A DNA stretch of 64,000 bases from Maridesulfovibrio ferrireducens (GCF_016342405.1 NZ_JAEINN010000004.1:204916-268915), one strand, 5' to 3'; numbered from the stretch's first letter, positions 16,645 through 26,238 are shown. Notes: generated by a model from the letters alone, not told the origin. Numbers and translations are program-made.

Positions 16645-18006
16645 TTAACCCAATGAAAGATCGTCTTCAGGTACTTTATAGCGAGGTTCGCTTTGCCAGC
16701 TGTTAATGGCCGTCAGCAACCATACCGGACCGAGTCTTCCCACGAACATCAGCGAAATGATAATTATCTTACCGGCGGAAGTCAGCTTCGGGGTTATTCC
16801 GGTGGAAAGACCTACTGTAGCAAACGCTGAAACGGTTTCAAACAGAATTTCGATAAAATGTCCTCTGGCCTGAGTGTGGGGAATGTTGCCGCCTTCAGTT
16901 ATACTGAGCAGAATTACTGCCGTTCCGAGGATTACTCCGGCAAGAGCCATTATGGTCAGGGATTTATTTATGCTGTCTTCAGTCAGAGCATACCAGCCGA
17001 CACGGACCTGACTCCTTCCTCTTATTTTGGAGATAACAAATCCGAAAAGGGCGCGGAAAGTCGTTGTCTTCAAACCTCCGGCACATGATCCCGGAGATCC
17101 TCCGATAAGCATCAGAAATATCATGAAAATAAGCGAAATGTTGGTCATGCTGGAAATGTCCAGAGTGTTGAATCCGGCTGTTCGGCAGGTGACTGATTGG
17201 AATAGGGCACTTAATTCATTGCTTTCAAAGTTCGGTATTACATGGGCCCTTAAACTTTCCGCCAGCAAAAGAGCAACAGTGCCTGCAATGATTAAAAAAA
17301 GAGTTGTTTCAAGCACTATATATGTTTGCCATGAAATAGGGTGCGCTGTGATAGGGCGTTTTTTTCTGCGGATGTAGTCGCATAATTTCTGCCATAGCTC
17401 GGTCAAAACATAGAATCCAAGGCCACCCATGACTATGAGAGCAATGAACACAAAGTTGATGCCTGCGTGGTCTTTCCAAGTGGAAAGACTGTCTGGATAT
17501 AATGAGAATCCCGCATTACAGAATGCTGATACGGAGTGGAATATTGCTGAATAAGGTGCAAAACCTTGGGGGTCCATTCTGTTTAGGAGAACGGCTCCGA
17601 TCAGTTCAATTGAAAGAACTGCGGTGACCACTCCGACAATAAATCTGCCGATATTAAACGATGGGTCGTGAATAAGCGTCTGGCTTACAGCAATGCGGTC
17701 TGCCGCGCTGACTTTTTTACCCAGAAGATATATTACGAGGCTGGCATAGGTCATGATTCCTAAGCCGCCGAGCTGTATCAGCGTCAGGATTACGGTTTGA
17801 CCTGTGCGGCTGAAAAAGGAACCTGTATCAACCACAGCAAGCCCGGTTACGCAGACTGCGGATGTTGCTGTGAATATTGCATCAAGGAGTGAAAGAGATT
17901 TGCCCGGATGGCAAATGTCCAGTTTCAATAATAAACCACCTGTGATGATTGTGGTCAGGAAGGCATATATGGGCACCCAGAATGGGGAAGATGCTTTTGA
18001 TTTCAT
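16645..18006 (-). CDS. ktrB: Potassium uptake membrane subunit of the TrkH/KtrB family
   Basis: The 453-residue integral membrane protein has the four MPM repeats of the Trk/Ktr family. The selectivity-filter glycines are visible in segments such as TATSAVCVTGL (near residue 47), SAFCNAGFS, TCRTAGFN and SAFATVGLSTG. It imports potassium, probably coupled to sodium, when assembled with the KtrA ring encoded just downstream. The length matches KtrB better than TrkH. It follows the ABC-F gene by about 110 bp, a spacer that holds a strong GC-rich hairpin. Confidence 0.93.
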   Translation of the reverse strand: MKSKASSPFWVPIYAFLTTIITGGLLLKLDICHPGKSLSLLDAIFTATSAVCVTGLAVVDTGSFFSRTGQTVILTLIQLGGLGIMTYASLVIYLLGKKVSAADRIAVSQTLIHDPSFNIGRFIVGVVTAVLSIELIGAVLLNRMDPQGFAPYSAIFHSVSAFCNAGFSLYPDSLSTWKDHAGINFVFIALIVMGGLGFYVLTELWQKLCDYIRRKKRPITAHPISWQTYIVLETTLFLIIAGTVALLLAESLRAHVIPNFESNELSALFQSVTCRTAGFNTLDISSMTNISLIFMIFLMLIGGSPGSCAGGLKTTTFRALFGFVISKIRGRSQVRVGWYALTEDSINKSLTIMALAGVILGTAVILLSITEGGNIPHTQARGHFIEILFETVSAFATVGLSTGITPKLTSAGKIIIISLMFVGRLGPVWLLTAINSWQSEPRYKVPEDDLSLG

Positions 18007-18020
18007 TGGCTGAATTTACG

Positions 18021-18067
18021 CCCGGGCGGAGGATATGGCAACAGTTTTACTTTTTCCGCCGCCCGGG
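18021..18067 (-). promoter_or_regulatory. GC-rich hairpin between the ABC-F gene and ktrB
   Basis: CCCGGGCGGAGGA pairs with TCCGCCGCCCGGG with one mismatch. No T tract follows on the minus strand, so it is not a canonical terminator. It could be a Rho-independent pause, an RNA-processing site or a stability element between uup and ktrB. Confidence 0.5.
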
Positions 18068-18114
18068 GTGATTTTAACTTAGAAGTTATATATATTCGTC
18101 AGCTTTTATTTTGA

Positions 18115-20031
18115 TTATGAACGATATTTAGCAAGCTTGGATTCAACTTCTTCCCAGCGTTCAAAAGTTTTTTCATGTTCACTTTCAAGTTCAGCCAGTC
18201 TGGTTTTGGTTTTAGCCATTTCCTGCGCTGACTTTCTATAAAAGTCTGAATCGAGCATGAGTTCCTGTATGGCTCCGATTTCTTTTTCAAGTGTTTCGAT
18301 CTGGGCCGGAAGATTTTTCATTTCTTCTTTAAGAAGGTCCAGTTCACGCTGTTCTTTGTAGCTCATTTTTTTAGGACGAACAGCAAGACTAGGCTGCTCT
18401 TCCTTTGCCGCTTTCAGAGTCTTGGGCTTATTCTCTTTTTCCGCTTTGGGTTTCTGTCTGAGCCAGTCATCATAACCGCCGACGTATTCTTTAACAGTTG
18501 CGTCGCCTTCAAATACGATTGTGCTTGTTACTACGTTATTCAAAAATGCACGGTCATGGCTTACGATAATGACAGTACCTGGGTACTCCATCAGCTTATC
18601 TTCGAGAAGTTCCAAGGTTTCTGCATCAAGATCATTTGTAGGTTCATCCATTATCAGCAGGTTGGATGGACGGGTGAATAATCTGGCGAGCAGAAGGCGG
18701 TTTCTTTCTCCGCCGGAAAGAACTCTTACTTTACTGTTGGCGCGGTCGGCAGGGAATAGAAAGTCTTTCAGATAACCCATAACATGTTTAGTTCGCTCGT
18801 TGATTGTGACGACATCGTTGCCGTCAGCAACGCTGTCACGCACGGATTTATCCGGGTCAAGCTGTTCTCTGTGCTGATCAAAATATGAAATTTCAAGCTT
18901 GGTTCCTAACTTTATTTTACCAGAATTAAGTCTCAGATTACCTAGCAGAACTTGAATAAGGGTTGTTTTACCGGTTCCGTTAGGTCCGATAATACCGATT
19001 CTGTCGCCGCGCATGATGGTAACGTTAAGGTCTTTAAATACAGGCTTGTCGCCCCATGAAAAGTTGGCATTTTCTGTTTCGGCTACAATTTTACCGGAAC
19101 GGGATGCTTCCTGAATCTGGATAGCGGCGGTTCCGGTTTTTTCGCGGCGCTGACTTCTTTCGCTTCGCAGTTTTTCGAGTTCACGAACTCTGCCTTCGTT
19201 TCTGGTTCTTCGGGCTTTAACACCTTGTCTGATCCATACTTCTTCTCTGGCGAGTTTTTTGTCGAACTCGGACCAGTTTTTTTCTTCGGCATCAAGAAGT
19301 TCTTCTTTACGCTTTAAAAAAGTATCATAATCGCAGGTCCAGTCGGCAAGTTTGCCGCGGTCCATTTCAATGATACGGGTAGCGATGCGGCGCAGGAACA
19401 TCCGGTCATGAGTAATGAATATGAGAGTTTTGATATGTTTTAAAATAAATTCTTCGAGCCATGCAATGGAGTCGATATCCAGATGGTTAGTAGGCTCATC
19501 AAGGAGTAATATGTCAGGGGTGCTGGCTAGGGCGCGGGCAAGCAGTACACGTCTTTTGAGCCCACCTGAAAGGGATTCAAAACGAGTTTCAGGATTCAGA
19601 GAAAGACGGGATATGACCATTTCGATTGTGGTCATGGCATTCCAGCCACCGTGTTGTTCCATGATATCTTCGATTTCAGAAAGCTTTGAAACATCGCCTC
19701 CGTTAGCCACTTCTGTGCTGACGCGATGATATTTTGCTAAAGCGTTACCCAGTTCTCCGAGACCTTCAGATACTACATCAAAGACGGTTCCATTCAGGAC
19801 TTCCGGTACTTTTTGAGAAAGCCTTGCTACTGTTACTCCTTTCTGGGTGGAAATAACTCCGCTGTCAGGAACTAAATCCCCGCTCATGAGTCTCAGCAGA
19901 GTGGACTTTCCTTCTCCATTTCTGCCGACGATACAGATGCGCTGTCCGGGCTGAACCTGAAAGGATGCCTTGTCTAAAAGCAGTGGTCCGCCGAACGACA
20001 TTGAGACACTATTTACACTCATTAAGGCCAT
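18115..20031 (-). CDS. uup: ABC-F ATPase of the Uup subfamily
   Basis: The 638-residue protein has two ABC ATPase domains and no membrane segment. The first Walker A is GRNGEGKST near residue 37, with signature SLSGG and Walker B LLLDEPTNHLD. The second has GPNGTGKTT, signature VLSGGE and LIMDEPTNDLD. Between them lies the WIRQGVKARRTRNEGRV linker typical of Uup. The C-terminal 90 residues form the Uup-type coiled coil. Such proteins act on ribosomes or branched DNA and affect transposon excision in E. coli. It heads the minus-strand cluster with ktrB and ktrA. Confidence 0.93.
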   Translation of the reverse strand: MALMSVNSVSMSFGGPLLLDKASFQVQPGQRICIVGRNGEGKSTLLRLMSGDLVPDSGVISTQKGVTVARLSQKVPEVLNGTVFDVVSEGLGELGNALAKYHRVSTEVANGGDVSKLSEIEDIMEQHGGWNAMTTIEMVISRLSLNPETRFESLSGGLKRRVLLARALASTPDILLLDEPTNHLDIDSIAWLEEFILKHIKTLIFITHDRMFLRRIATRIIEMDRGKLADWTCDYDTFLKRKEELLDAEEKNWSEFDKKLAREEVWIRQGVKARRTRNEGRVRELEKLRSERSQRREKTGTAAIQIQEASRSGKIVAETENANFSWGDKPVFKDLNVTIMRGDRIGIIGPNGTGKTTLIQVLLGNLRLNSGKIKLGTKLEISYFDQHREQLDPDKSVRDSVADGNDVVTINERTKHVMGYLKDFLFPADRANSKVRVLSGGERNRLLLARLFTRPSNLLIMDEPTNDLDAETLELLEDKLMEYPGTVIIVSHDRAFLNNVVTSTIVFEGDATVKEYVGGYDDWLRQKPKAEKENKPKTLKAAKEEQPSLAVRPKKMSYKEQRELDLLKEEMKNLPAQIETLEKEIGAIQELMLDSDFYRKSAQEMAKTKTRLAELESEHEKTFERWEEVESKLAKYRS

Positions 20032-20319
20032 ATTTTAAACTCCGCGTTATGTTCTGAAAAATTATATATGATGAAATCTGAATAAAGTGCGTAAAAAGTA
20101 TTAATCTTCACGAGGGCGGCAGTGTAGATGGTTGCACCGGAAAAGGAAAGAACTTACAGTGGCTCAGAAAATTTATAGTGGTTTTGCCTTATCTCGGAGA
20201 TTGACGAAATTAATGCAGTAGGGCAGATAACATATATAATTTAAATTCAGTTTTTGCAAAAAAAATCACCCGTATTTAGCGAGCGATGCAGATTAAATAA
20301 AATAAAGGCATTATATTAA

Positions 20320-20736
20320 ATGAGTACAGGCGACAGACTATTAGATATATTTCAAGAAGAGACCTTGGAACGTCTCGACAGCTTGGAATCAGGACTGCTT
20401 ACCTTAGAAAAAAATACTGAAAATGGATCTCACGAACTGATAAACTCTATTTTTCGTGACGCGCATTCTGTTAAAGCCGGTTCTAATCTCCTGAAGCTTC
20501 GTAATATTGAAGAGTTGTCTCATACTCTTGAAAATATGTTAGAATTGATACGATCCACTGATCTTGTTCCAACTGAATTGATGATAACAGCCAGCCTTGA
20601 GGCTGTGGATAAACTTCGCGGCCTGGCAGAGAATATTATGGAGAGTGATTCAAAGAGTATCCGGCTGCAAAAAATGATGCTCGAAGTTTCCTTGAAACGA
20701 GCCTTGGCCGAAGAGTCCGAAGAGTCCGAAGACTGA
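20320..20736 (+). CDS. Stand-alone histidine phosphotransfer (HPt) protein
   Basis: This is a 138-residue helical protein with a CheA P1-like HPt domain. The phospho-accepting histidine is His50 in the RDAHSVKAGSNLL motif. The N-terminal helix FQEETLERLDSLESGL and the following helices fit the four-helix bundle. The C-terminus ends in a small acidic EESEESED tail, encoded by a near-perfect 9-bp tandem repeat. It would pass phosphate between a hybrid kinase and a response regulator, and neither partner is adjacent. It stands alone. Confidence 0.85.
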   Translation: MSTGDRLLDIFQEETLERLDSLESGLLTLEKNTENGSHELINSIFRDAHSVKAGSNLLKLRNIEELSHTLENMLELIRSTDLVPTELMITASLEAVDKLRGLAENIMESDSKSIRLQKMMLEVSLKRALAEESEESED

Positions 20737-20876
20737 TGTCTTATCGGAGATAATTTGATCTCCTGTTTTATATATTTTTCTTTCTGTCCAGTCGGTTACT
20801 TCTTCTACTAGCCTTCATCATAATTCCGGCTTGGCCTACTCTTAAAAACTATCAACAAGTTAAGGAGGTCTTAACT

Positions 20877-21968
20877 ATGAGTGTTCAACTTGATATCGAC
20901 GGTATTGATTCCTGGGGTTTCAAATATGACGGGCCTTTTATTATCGCAGGGCCATGTAGTGCTGAAACACGTGAACAGGTGCTTGAAACCGCTCGCGGTG
21001 TAGCGAAGACCGGAGCACATATGCTGCGGGCCGGTATATGGAAACCCCGCACACGCCCTAATTGTTTTGAAGGCATGGGTGAAGAAGGTTTGAAATGGCT
21101 GGTTGAAGCCCGTGAAGAAACCGGAATGCCTATATCCACAGAGACTGCAACACCTGAGCATGTAGAACTCTGCCTTAAATATAATGTTGATCTTATCTGG
21201 ATCGGAGCAAGAACCACAGTTAATCCTTTTGCAGTTCAAGCGCTTGCGGATTCCCTTAAAGGTACTGATATTCCGGTACTGGTCAAGAATCCCATCAACC
21301 CGGATGTTGAGCTTTGGATTGGAGCTTTGGAGCGTCTTAATAAGGCCGGAGTTAGAAAACTCGGTGCGATTCATCGCGGATTCTCTTCTGCAAAGGTTAC
21401 AGAACTTCGTAATGCACCTAACTGGAGAATTTTTATTGAACTTCGCCGTCGCTGCGAAGGGTTGCCTATTATTTGTGACCCCAGTCATCTGTGCGGAAAG
21501 CGTGCGCTTATTCCCGCAGTGGCACAGAAAGCACTTGATCTCCTTTTTGACGGATTGATGATCGAATCTCACATTGATCCTGATAAAGCTTTAAGTGACA
21601 GCAAACAGCAGTTCACTCCTGAAGATCTCGGTAAAGTTATTGCCGGACTTCAGGTTCGTCATCCTGCTATCGAAGATGAAGAATTTATTCATGCTGTTGA
21701 AAAGAAACGCATCAGACTTGATGAAATAGACGAATCCATCGTTGAATTTCTTGCTGAACGCATGGCTATCGGACGTACCATCGGTACACTTAAAAAAGAA
21801 AAAGGAATTGCTCTCCTCCAGCCTGCACAGTGGAAAAAAACTGTTGAGAAGCGCACTCGTGAAGGTGTTGCCCGCGGCATGGATGAGCACTTCATGCTTC
21901 GTATTTTCCAGTACATTCATGAAGAATCTTTGCGTCAGCAGGAATCTACATTTGCCGGAGATAAATAA
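20877..21968 (+). CDS. Bifunctional DAHP synthase / chorismate mutase fusion
   Basis: The 363-residue protein joins the first enzyme of the shikimate pathway to a branch-point enzyme. Residues about 15-260 are a type I-beta (KDO8P-like) DAHP synthase that condenses phosphoenolpyruvate and erythrose 4-phosphate. Its metal-binding Cys is in AGPCSAE, and KPRTRP, KNPIN, GAIHRGF and CDPSH are also visible. Residues about 268-355 are an AroQ-type chorismate mutase (RLDEIDESIVEFLAERM). The order, synthase first and mutase second, is that of Bacteroidetes-type fusions and the reverse of the Bacillus enzyme. The ribosome site AAGGAGGT is strong. The stop overlaps the aroB start by one base (TAATG). 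Confidence 0.93.
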   Translation: MSVQLDIDGIDSWGFKYDGPFIIAGPCSAETREQVLETARGVAKTGAHMLRAGIWKPRTRPNCFEGMGEEGLKWLVEAREETGMPISTETATPEHVELCLKYNVDLIWIGARTTVNPFAVQALADSLKGTDIPVLVKNPINPDVELWIGALERLNKAGVRKLGAIHRGFSSAKVTELRNAPNWRIFIELRRRCEGLPIICDPSHLCGKRALIPAVAQKALDLLFDGLMIESHIDPDKALSDSKQQFTPEDLGKVIAGLQVRHPAIEDEEFIHAVEKKRIRLDEIDESIVEFLAERMAIGRTIGTLKKEKGIALLQPAQWKKTVEKRTREGVARGMDEHFMLRIFQYIHEESLRQQESTFAGDK

Positions 21969-23056
21969 TGCCGAGGGTTGATGTTACGCTGAAAGGAGAA
22001 TTTGATAACTCCTATGAGATTCTAGTCGAAGACGGGGCTATGGATAGTCTTATCCCGGATCTGTGTTCGCAAAAGTTTGGTCGTACTCCGGTTGTTATAT
22101 GTGATGAAAATACACGCGAGCTTTTCGGGCTTAAATTAGCTGAGAAGCTTGCACTTGAAAATATTGATCCTCTTCTGCTTACAGTTCCGGCGGGTGAGAA
22201 AAGCAAGAGTCTGGATGTGTTCGCATCCCTTCTCGAAGCTATGCTTGAAGCCGGAATCAATCGTCAGGACGTTGTTGTTGCTCTTGGCGGTGGCGTTGTG
22301 GGAGATCTTTCCGGCTATGTTGCCGGAAGTTACATGCGCGGAATAAACTTTGTTCAGGTTCCGACCACACTGCTCTCACAGGTTGATTCCTCTGTGGGGG
22401 GAAAGGTTGCTGTTAATATCTCCGGCGGTAAGAATTATTGCGGAATGTTTTACCAGCCTAAACGTGTTTATTCTGATATTTCCGCGCTGGACAGTCTGCC
22501 TGAACAGGAAATCCTGAGCGGGTTGGGCGAAGTTGTAAAGCATGGTTTTATTGCGGATAGAAAGTTTGCGGAATATCTGTTGGACAATTCCGATAAAATA
22601 CTTTCTCTCGATAGAGAAGTTATGTCCGTAGTGGTTGCGCGTTGCTGTGAAATAAAAGCAAATGTGGTTTCCAGAGATGAAAAGGAAGGGGGGCTCAGGC
22701 GTATACTCAATTACGGTCATACCGTAGGGCATGCTATCGAGACTTTTTACGGGTATAAATTGTCGCACGGTGAATGTGTCGGGCATGGCATGAGAGTTGT
22801 TGCCCGGGCCTGCAACCGTGCGGGGATGCTTTCTGATTCAGATCTGGAATTGCATCAGGATGTAATGGACAGATTGTCTCTTGCAACCGGTTGTTTGAAT
22901 ATTCGCCCTGCTGATATTATGGAACTCATGAAACGTGACAAGAAGGTTAAAGACGGGGCAGTTGTAATGGTTGCTCTTGATAAACTTGGTCATGCGGTTA
23001 TCAGAGATGATTTCCCGCTCGAGTTGATTGAAGCTGAACTGCGCGAAAGGTACTAA
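21968..23056 (+). CDS. aroB: 3-dehydroquinate synthase
   Basis: The 362-residue enzyme cyclises DAHP to 3-dehydroquinate using NAD and a divalent metal, the second shikimate step. The NAD-binding GGGVVGDLSGYVA segment is near residue 105, and VPTTLLSQVDSSVGGK near 130. The metal ligands lie in SGLGEVVKHG (Glu), GHTVGHAIE (His) and LSHGECVGHGM (His). The length is normal. It is translationally coupled to the preceding DAHP synthase-chorismate mutase gene through a one-base overlap, so both steps are made together. Confidence 0.96.
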   Translation: MPRVDVTLKGEFDNSYEILVEDGAMDSLIPDLCSQKFGRTPVVICDENTRELFGLKLAEKLALENIDPLLLTVPAGEKSKSLDVFASLLEAMLEAGINRQDVVVALGGGVVGDLSGYVAGSYMRGINFVQVPTTLLSQVDSSVGGKVAVNISGGKNYCGMFYQPKRVYSDISALDSLPEQEILSGLGEVVKHGFIADRKFAEYLLDNSDKILSLDREVMSVVVARCCEIKANVVSRDEKEGGLRRILNYGHTVGHAIETFYGYKLSHGECVGHGMRVVARACNRAGMLSDSDLELHQDVMDRLSLATGCLNIRPADIMELMKRDKKVKDGAVVMVALDKLGHAVIRDDFPLELIEAELRERY

Positions 23057-23061
23057 AAAAA

Positions 23062-24225
23062 ATGAAAAATATCGGAACAAAGTTAGTTAACGGGGGCAAA
23101 AAAGAAGCCCGCCAGAATATAAATACTATCAATCCACCGCTGCACCGTGCTTCTACTGTGCTGTTCGACAGTTATGCAGATATGTTGAGGGCCAATCAAG
23201 GCAAGTTTGAAGGTATTGCATACGGAACCTGCGGACTTGCGGCTCAGAATGCTTTTGAGGCTGCAATGACTGAGCTTGAAGGGGCGTATGGTTGCAAGGC
23301 TTTCCAGTCCGGTATCAACGCAATTGCTATGGTTTTGCTGGCATTCACCAAGCAGGGTGATCATGTCCTCATTTGTGATAATGTGTATGGTCCGACCCGG
23401 CATTTTTGCGACGGATTTATGTCGAAGTATGGAGTTACCGCAGATTTTTTTCCGTCCGATGCAGGGGCTGATATCAGCAAATTTATGAAGGATGAAACCC
23501 GACTGATCTTTATGGAATCGCCCGGTTCCAATACTTTTGAGATTCAGGATATTCCAGCCATAACTAAAGTGTGCCGCGAGAAGGGAATTGTCAGTGTTAT
23601 TGATAACACTTGGGCCACTCCTTTATATCTTAATCCGTTTGAACTTGGTGTGGATGTTTCCATACAGTCCGCCACAAAGTATATTACTGGTCATTCAGAT
23701 ATTCTGCTCGGTACAGTTTCCACTACTGAAGAAAAATGGGCTGAGTTTGAAAAGTGTTGCTATATTTTTGAAATTTTTGCACCGCAAGAGGATTGTTATC
23801 AGGCCTTACGGGGACTTAGAACTCTTCACGTGCGTTTGAAGCATCATGAACAATCAGCACTTGATGTCGCAAGATGGCTTGTTAATCATAAAGCCGTAGA
23901 TAAAGTTATTCATCCCGCTCTTGAAAGCCATCCTGAACATGAACTTTGGAAACGCGACTTTAAAGGTTCAAGCGGTCTTTTCGCTTTCACACTTCGTGAT
24001 GAGTATGAAGAGATGGATCACTCTGTTTTTGTAGACAGCCTTGAACTTTTCGGCCTCGGTTACAGTTGGGGCGGATATAAAAGTCTTATTACTGGCGGAA
24101 GATTTAAGCGCAACAATTCTTTTGCTTACGAAGGAAAAACCATTTTCAGACTTAATATCGGTATGGAAGATGTCGACGATCTTAAAAAAGATTTAGAACA
24201 GGGGCTTTCCAAATTGAAGCTCTAG
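23062..24225 (+). CDS. metC: PLP-dependent trans-sulfuration enzyme, probable cystathionine beta-lyase
   Basis: The 387-residue enzyme belongs to the Cys/Met metabolism PLP family. The PLP-binding lysine lies in SATKYITGHSD near residue 203, and the cofactor-binding aspartate in VIDNTWATPL. The overall sequence, including the C-terminal SLFELFGLGYSWGGYKSL-like region, fits the MetC type, which cleaves cystathionine to homocysteine, ammonia and pyruvate. Cystathionine gamma-lyase or a related desulfhydrase cannot be excluded. It starts 5 bp after aroB and is in the same transcription unit, although the pathway link to aromatic synthesis is not obvious. Confidence 0.88.
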   Translation: MKNIGTKLVNGGKKEARQNINTINPPLHRASTVLFDSYADMLRANQGKFEGIAYGTCGLAAQNAFEAAMTELEGAYGCKAFQSGINAIAMVLLAFTKQGDHVLICDNVYGPTRHFCDGFMSKYGVTADFFPSDAGADISKFMKDETRLIFMESPGSNTFEIQDIPAITKVCREKGIVSVIDNTWATPLYLNPFELGVDVSIQSATKYITGHSDILLGTVSTTEEKWAEFEKCCYIFEIFAPQEDCYQALRGLRTLHVRLKHHEQSALDVARWLVNHKAVDKVIHPALESHPEHELWKRDFKGSSGLFAFTLRDEYEEMDHSVFVDSLELFGLGYSWGGYKSLITGGRFKRNNSFAYEGKTIFRLNIGMEDVDDLKKDLEQGLSKLKL

Positions 24226-24438
24226 GTTCTGCATATTTTTTTAAGTATATGGTTACATTTTTTATAGAATATTTATCTTCAAGGGTGAATGTAAATATTT
24301 TATAGGGGGCATGTAGGAGGCCTGTATCGTCTGTATTTGATATGTGTTTATAACTTTTATTTGAAACTTTAAATGTTTTCATGTTTTTAAATAGAATAGG
24401 CGTTGATCTGGCCTTAAATAGATGCAATATTCTATTTT

Positions 24439-24801
24439 ATGAAAACGCTCGTACTATCTGTTCTAATTTTATTTATGCCGTCCATTGTTTGTGGCGCAGA
24501 AAGAGATTATCAGGTTTTGTGGTGCGATCAGAATCATGGAAAAACTGAATATAGACTTCCCGATGCAACTCGTGTGGATTGTCTGACTGAAACGCATGCG
24601 GTTGAAATGGATTTCGGTCGTAAGTGGGCTGAAGCTATCGGGCAGTCGTTATATTACGCTTCCTGCACTGGAAAACGCGCGGGAGTTGTTCTTATTATGA
24701 ATAAGAAAAAAGACGCGCGTTATCTGCGTCGCTTAAATGAAGCAATTACGTATGCGAAACTTCCCATTGATGTCTGGGTTATGGATACGGTTCTTCCATA
24801 A
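24439..24801 (+). CDS. Small exported protein of unknown function, possible nuclease-like fold
   Basis: The 120-residue product has a signal peptide cleaved near residue 19 (VCGA). The mature part holds Asp47 in RVDCL, then Glu56, Asp58, Lys62 and a GQSLYYA helix. The spacing loosely recalls PD-(D/E)xK nucleases, but the usual E-x-K pair is not intact, so this is only a suggestion. Two cysteines (29 and 48) could form a disulfide. It is convergent with the gene at 24811, about 10 bp away. Confidence 0.7.
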   Translation: MKTLVLSVLILFMPSIVCGAERDYQVLWCDQNHGKTEYRLPDATRVDCLTETHAVEMDFGRKWAEAIGQSLYYASCTGKRAGVVLIMNKKKDARYLRRLNEAITYAKLPIDVWVMDTVLP

Positions 24802-24810
24802 AAAATAATA

Positions 24811-25251
24811 TTAAATACTGCCGAGGTCCATTTGGTCAGCCATTTGGGTCATGGTTTTTTGAGTGACTTCTTCGTCGCTTGAAAAGCCTGATGAGTAAAT
24901 TATCACAAGGCTTTTTTCTGCACTTAAAATAATCATAAGTCCGCCTGAGTCTTCCATTCCGGGCTGGAAATAGAAGGCTTTTTTACCTTTATACTTAAAT
25001 TCCTTTGCATCTGTTATTTGCGGGTTCATATCTCCGGACAGAGTGAACTGATAATTTTTTTCGCCCTGTGTATAGGCTACGAATGCGCTACTGTCGTTTG
25101 CTTCGCGCGCAATAAGTTCGGCTCCTTTAGGGACTACCTTCACAACTTGTTTAATGAGCGGGTCAGTTCGATATTCGTTTGCGCATGCAAAAGAGGCTGA
25201 GGCCAGTATGAGGACCATAAGAAATTGCAGAATTAAAGCTGTTTTTTTCAT
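24811..25251 (-). CDS. Exported hypothetical protein
   Basis: The 146-residue product has a signal peptide (residues 1-24, ending ASFACA). The mature part of about 120 residues has alternating beta-like segments and an acidic tail and contains no cysteine. I recognise no domain. The start follows an AAGGAT ribosome site. It is probably monocistronic, being divergent from the YkgJ-type gene and convergent with the small exported protein gene. Confidence 0.7.
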   Translation of the reverse strand: MKKTALILQFLMVLILASASFACANEYRTDPLIKQVVKVVPKGAELIAREANDSSAFVAYTQGEKNYQFTLSGDMNPQITDAKEFKYKGKKAFYFQPGMEDSGGLMIILSAEKSLVIIYSSGFSSDEEVTQKTMTQMADQMDLGSI

Positions 25252-25427
25252 GTTAAATCCTTTGAACGTTTGGGGTGACTTGAATTAATCAAATATAAAT
25301 TAATTTTAGTTGGTACACTAAAGCATGAATGTGCAGTCGCGGCAATAGGATGCCGGTTATAAATGTATTCGGTTGCTTGTTTTTTGAGTGCAAGATAAAT
25401 AAATGCATTCATAAAACGGAGGAAAGA

Positions 25428-26195
25428 ATGAATTCCAGCCCTGAAAACGTGATCAACCGCGAACTCGCTCATCTTTATGCAATGTTTGAAGCTCATACTG
25501 AAATGCAGAAATGGTTTAAGGATATGGCTCTTGCCGTATGTGCTGACTTGAAGGGGCTTACTCCTGAGAATGAATTGTTTGCCCGTATGATTGTTGATAA
25601 AGGAGTACGCTGTTTCGAGGCAAATTTTAATGCTGTAGTCGGGCAGATTAGTAATCTTGATCCGACATTTCAGGTTGCATGTACAGAGGGGTGTTCGTAC
25701 TGCTGTTTTTCTCACATCACCTTGGTGCCGCAAGAAGCATTTAATATAGCATTATATTTGGCTGAGAAGTTTGATGCTTCTGATTTTGAAAAGATTGTCA
25801 AAGCTTGCGTGGAAGGGGCAGAAGAATTTGATTCTGCCGGATTGCAGGAATTTACAATGAATTATTTTCGTCCGTGTCCTTTTTTGAAAGATAATAAATG
25901 TTCAATATATGAAGTGCGCCCCATCACATGCCGCAACTGGATATCCCATGATCTTGATCCCTGTATTAAAAGTCATGAGTCAAAAGACTGTATTGCCGTT
26001 CCGCAGAATGCGGTAATAATGATTCAGAAAGATCTGATTTTTGCGGGACAGCAGGCTTTTCTTGATGAGGTCGGGATTAACGGGCGTATTGCATCATTTC
26101 TGCCCTTGATTGAGCAAGTTTTAACTGATTATGAAGGAACTTATGCGAGTTGGCTTTCAGGTGATTCTTTGCGTGGGCAAATAGAAAGAAAATAA
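25428..26195 (+). CDS. YkgJ-family cysteine-cluster protein (putative zinc/iron-chelating)
   Basis: The 255-residue protein carries the UPF0153/YkgJ cysteine cluster: CTEGCSYCC near residue 84, then CPFLKDNKCSIYEVRPITCRNW near 150-170. The family is thought to bind zinc or an iron-sulfur cluster, and its function is unknown. I chose ATG 25428 because it has a strong GGAGGAAAG ribosome site. The frame stays open 99 nt further upstream, but that stretch has no such site. A perfect terminator follows. Confidence 0.85.
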   Translation: MNSSPENVINRELAHLYAMFEAHTEMQKWFKDMALAVCADLKGLTPENELFARMIVDKGVRCFEANFNAVVGQISNLDPTFQVACTEGCSYCCFSHITLVPQEAFNIALYLAEKFDASDFEKIVKACVEGAEEFDSAGLQEFTMNYFRPCPFLKDNKCSIYEVRPITCRNWISHDLDPCIKSHESKDCIAVPQNAVIMIQKDLIFAGQQAFLDEVGINGRIASFLPLIEQVLTDYEGTYASWLSGDSLRGQIERK

Positions 26196-26200
26196 AAAAA

Positions 26201-26238
26201 ACTGCCAGCCTTGATAAATTAAGGCTGGCAGTTTTTTT
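26201..26238. terminator. Bidirectional terminator between ykgJ-type gene and trpB
   Basis: ACTGCCAGCCTT (26201-26212) pairs perfectly with AAGGCTGGCAGT (26221-26232). A residues lie on the left and a T7 tract on the right, so it serves both convergent genes. Confidence 0.92.

Noticed and set aside
20746..20772. A weak hairpin GGAGAT/ATCTCC followed by T-rich sequence after the HPt gene
   Set aside because: The six-pair stem is short and the T run interrupted. It may be a terminator, but I could not support it well enough to list.
20871..21572. A 233-codon frame antisense to the DAHP synthase-chorismate mutase gene
   Set aside because: It mirrors a well-supported gene on the plus strand and shows no family motif.
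25248..25733. A 161-codon minus-strand frame across the start of the YkgJ-type gene
   Set aside because: It overlaps the strong ribosome site and coding start on the plus strand and has no recognisable content.
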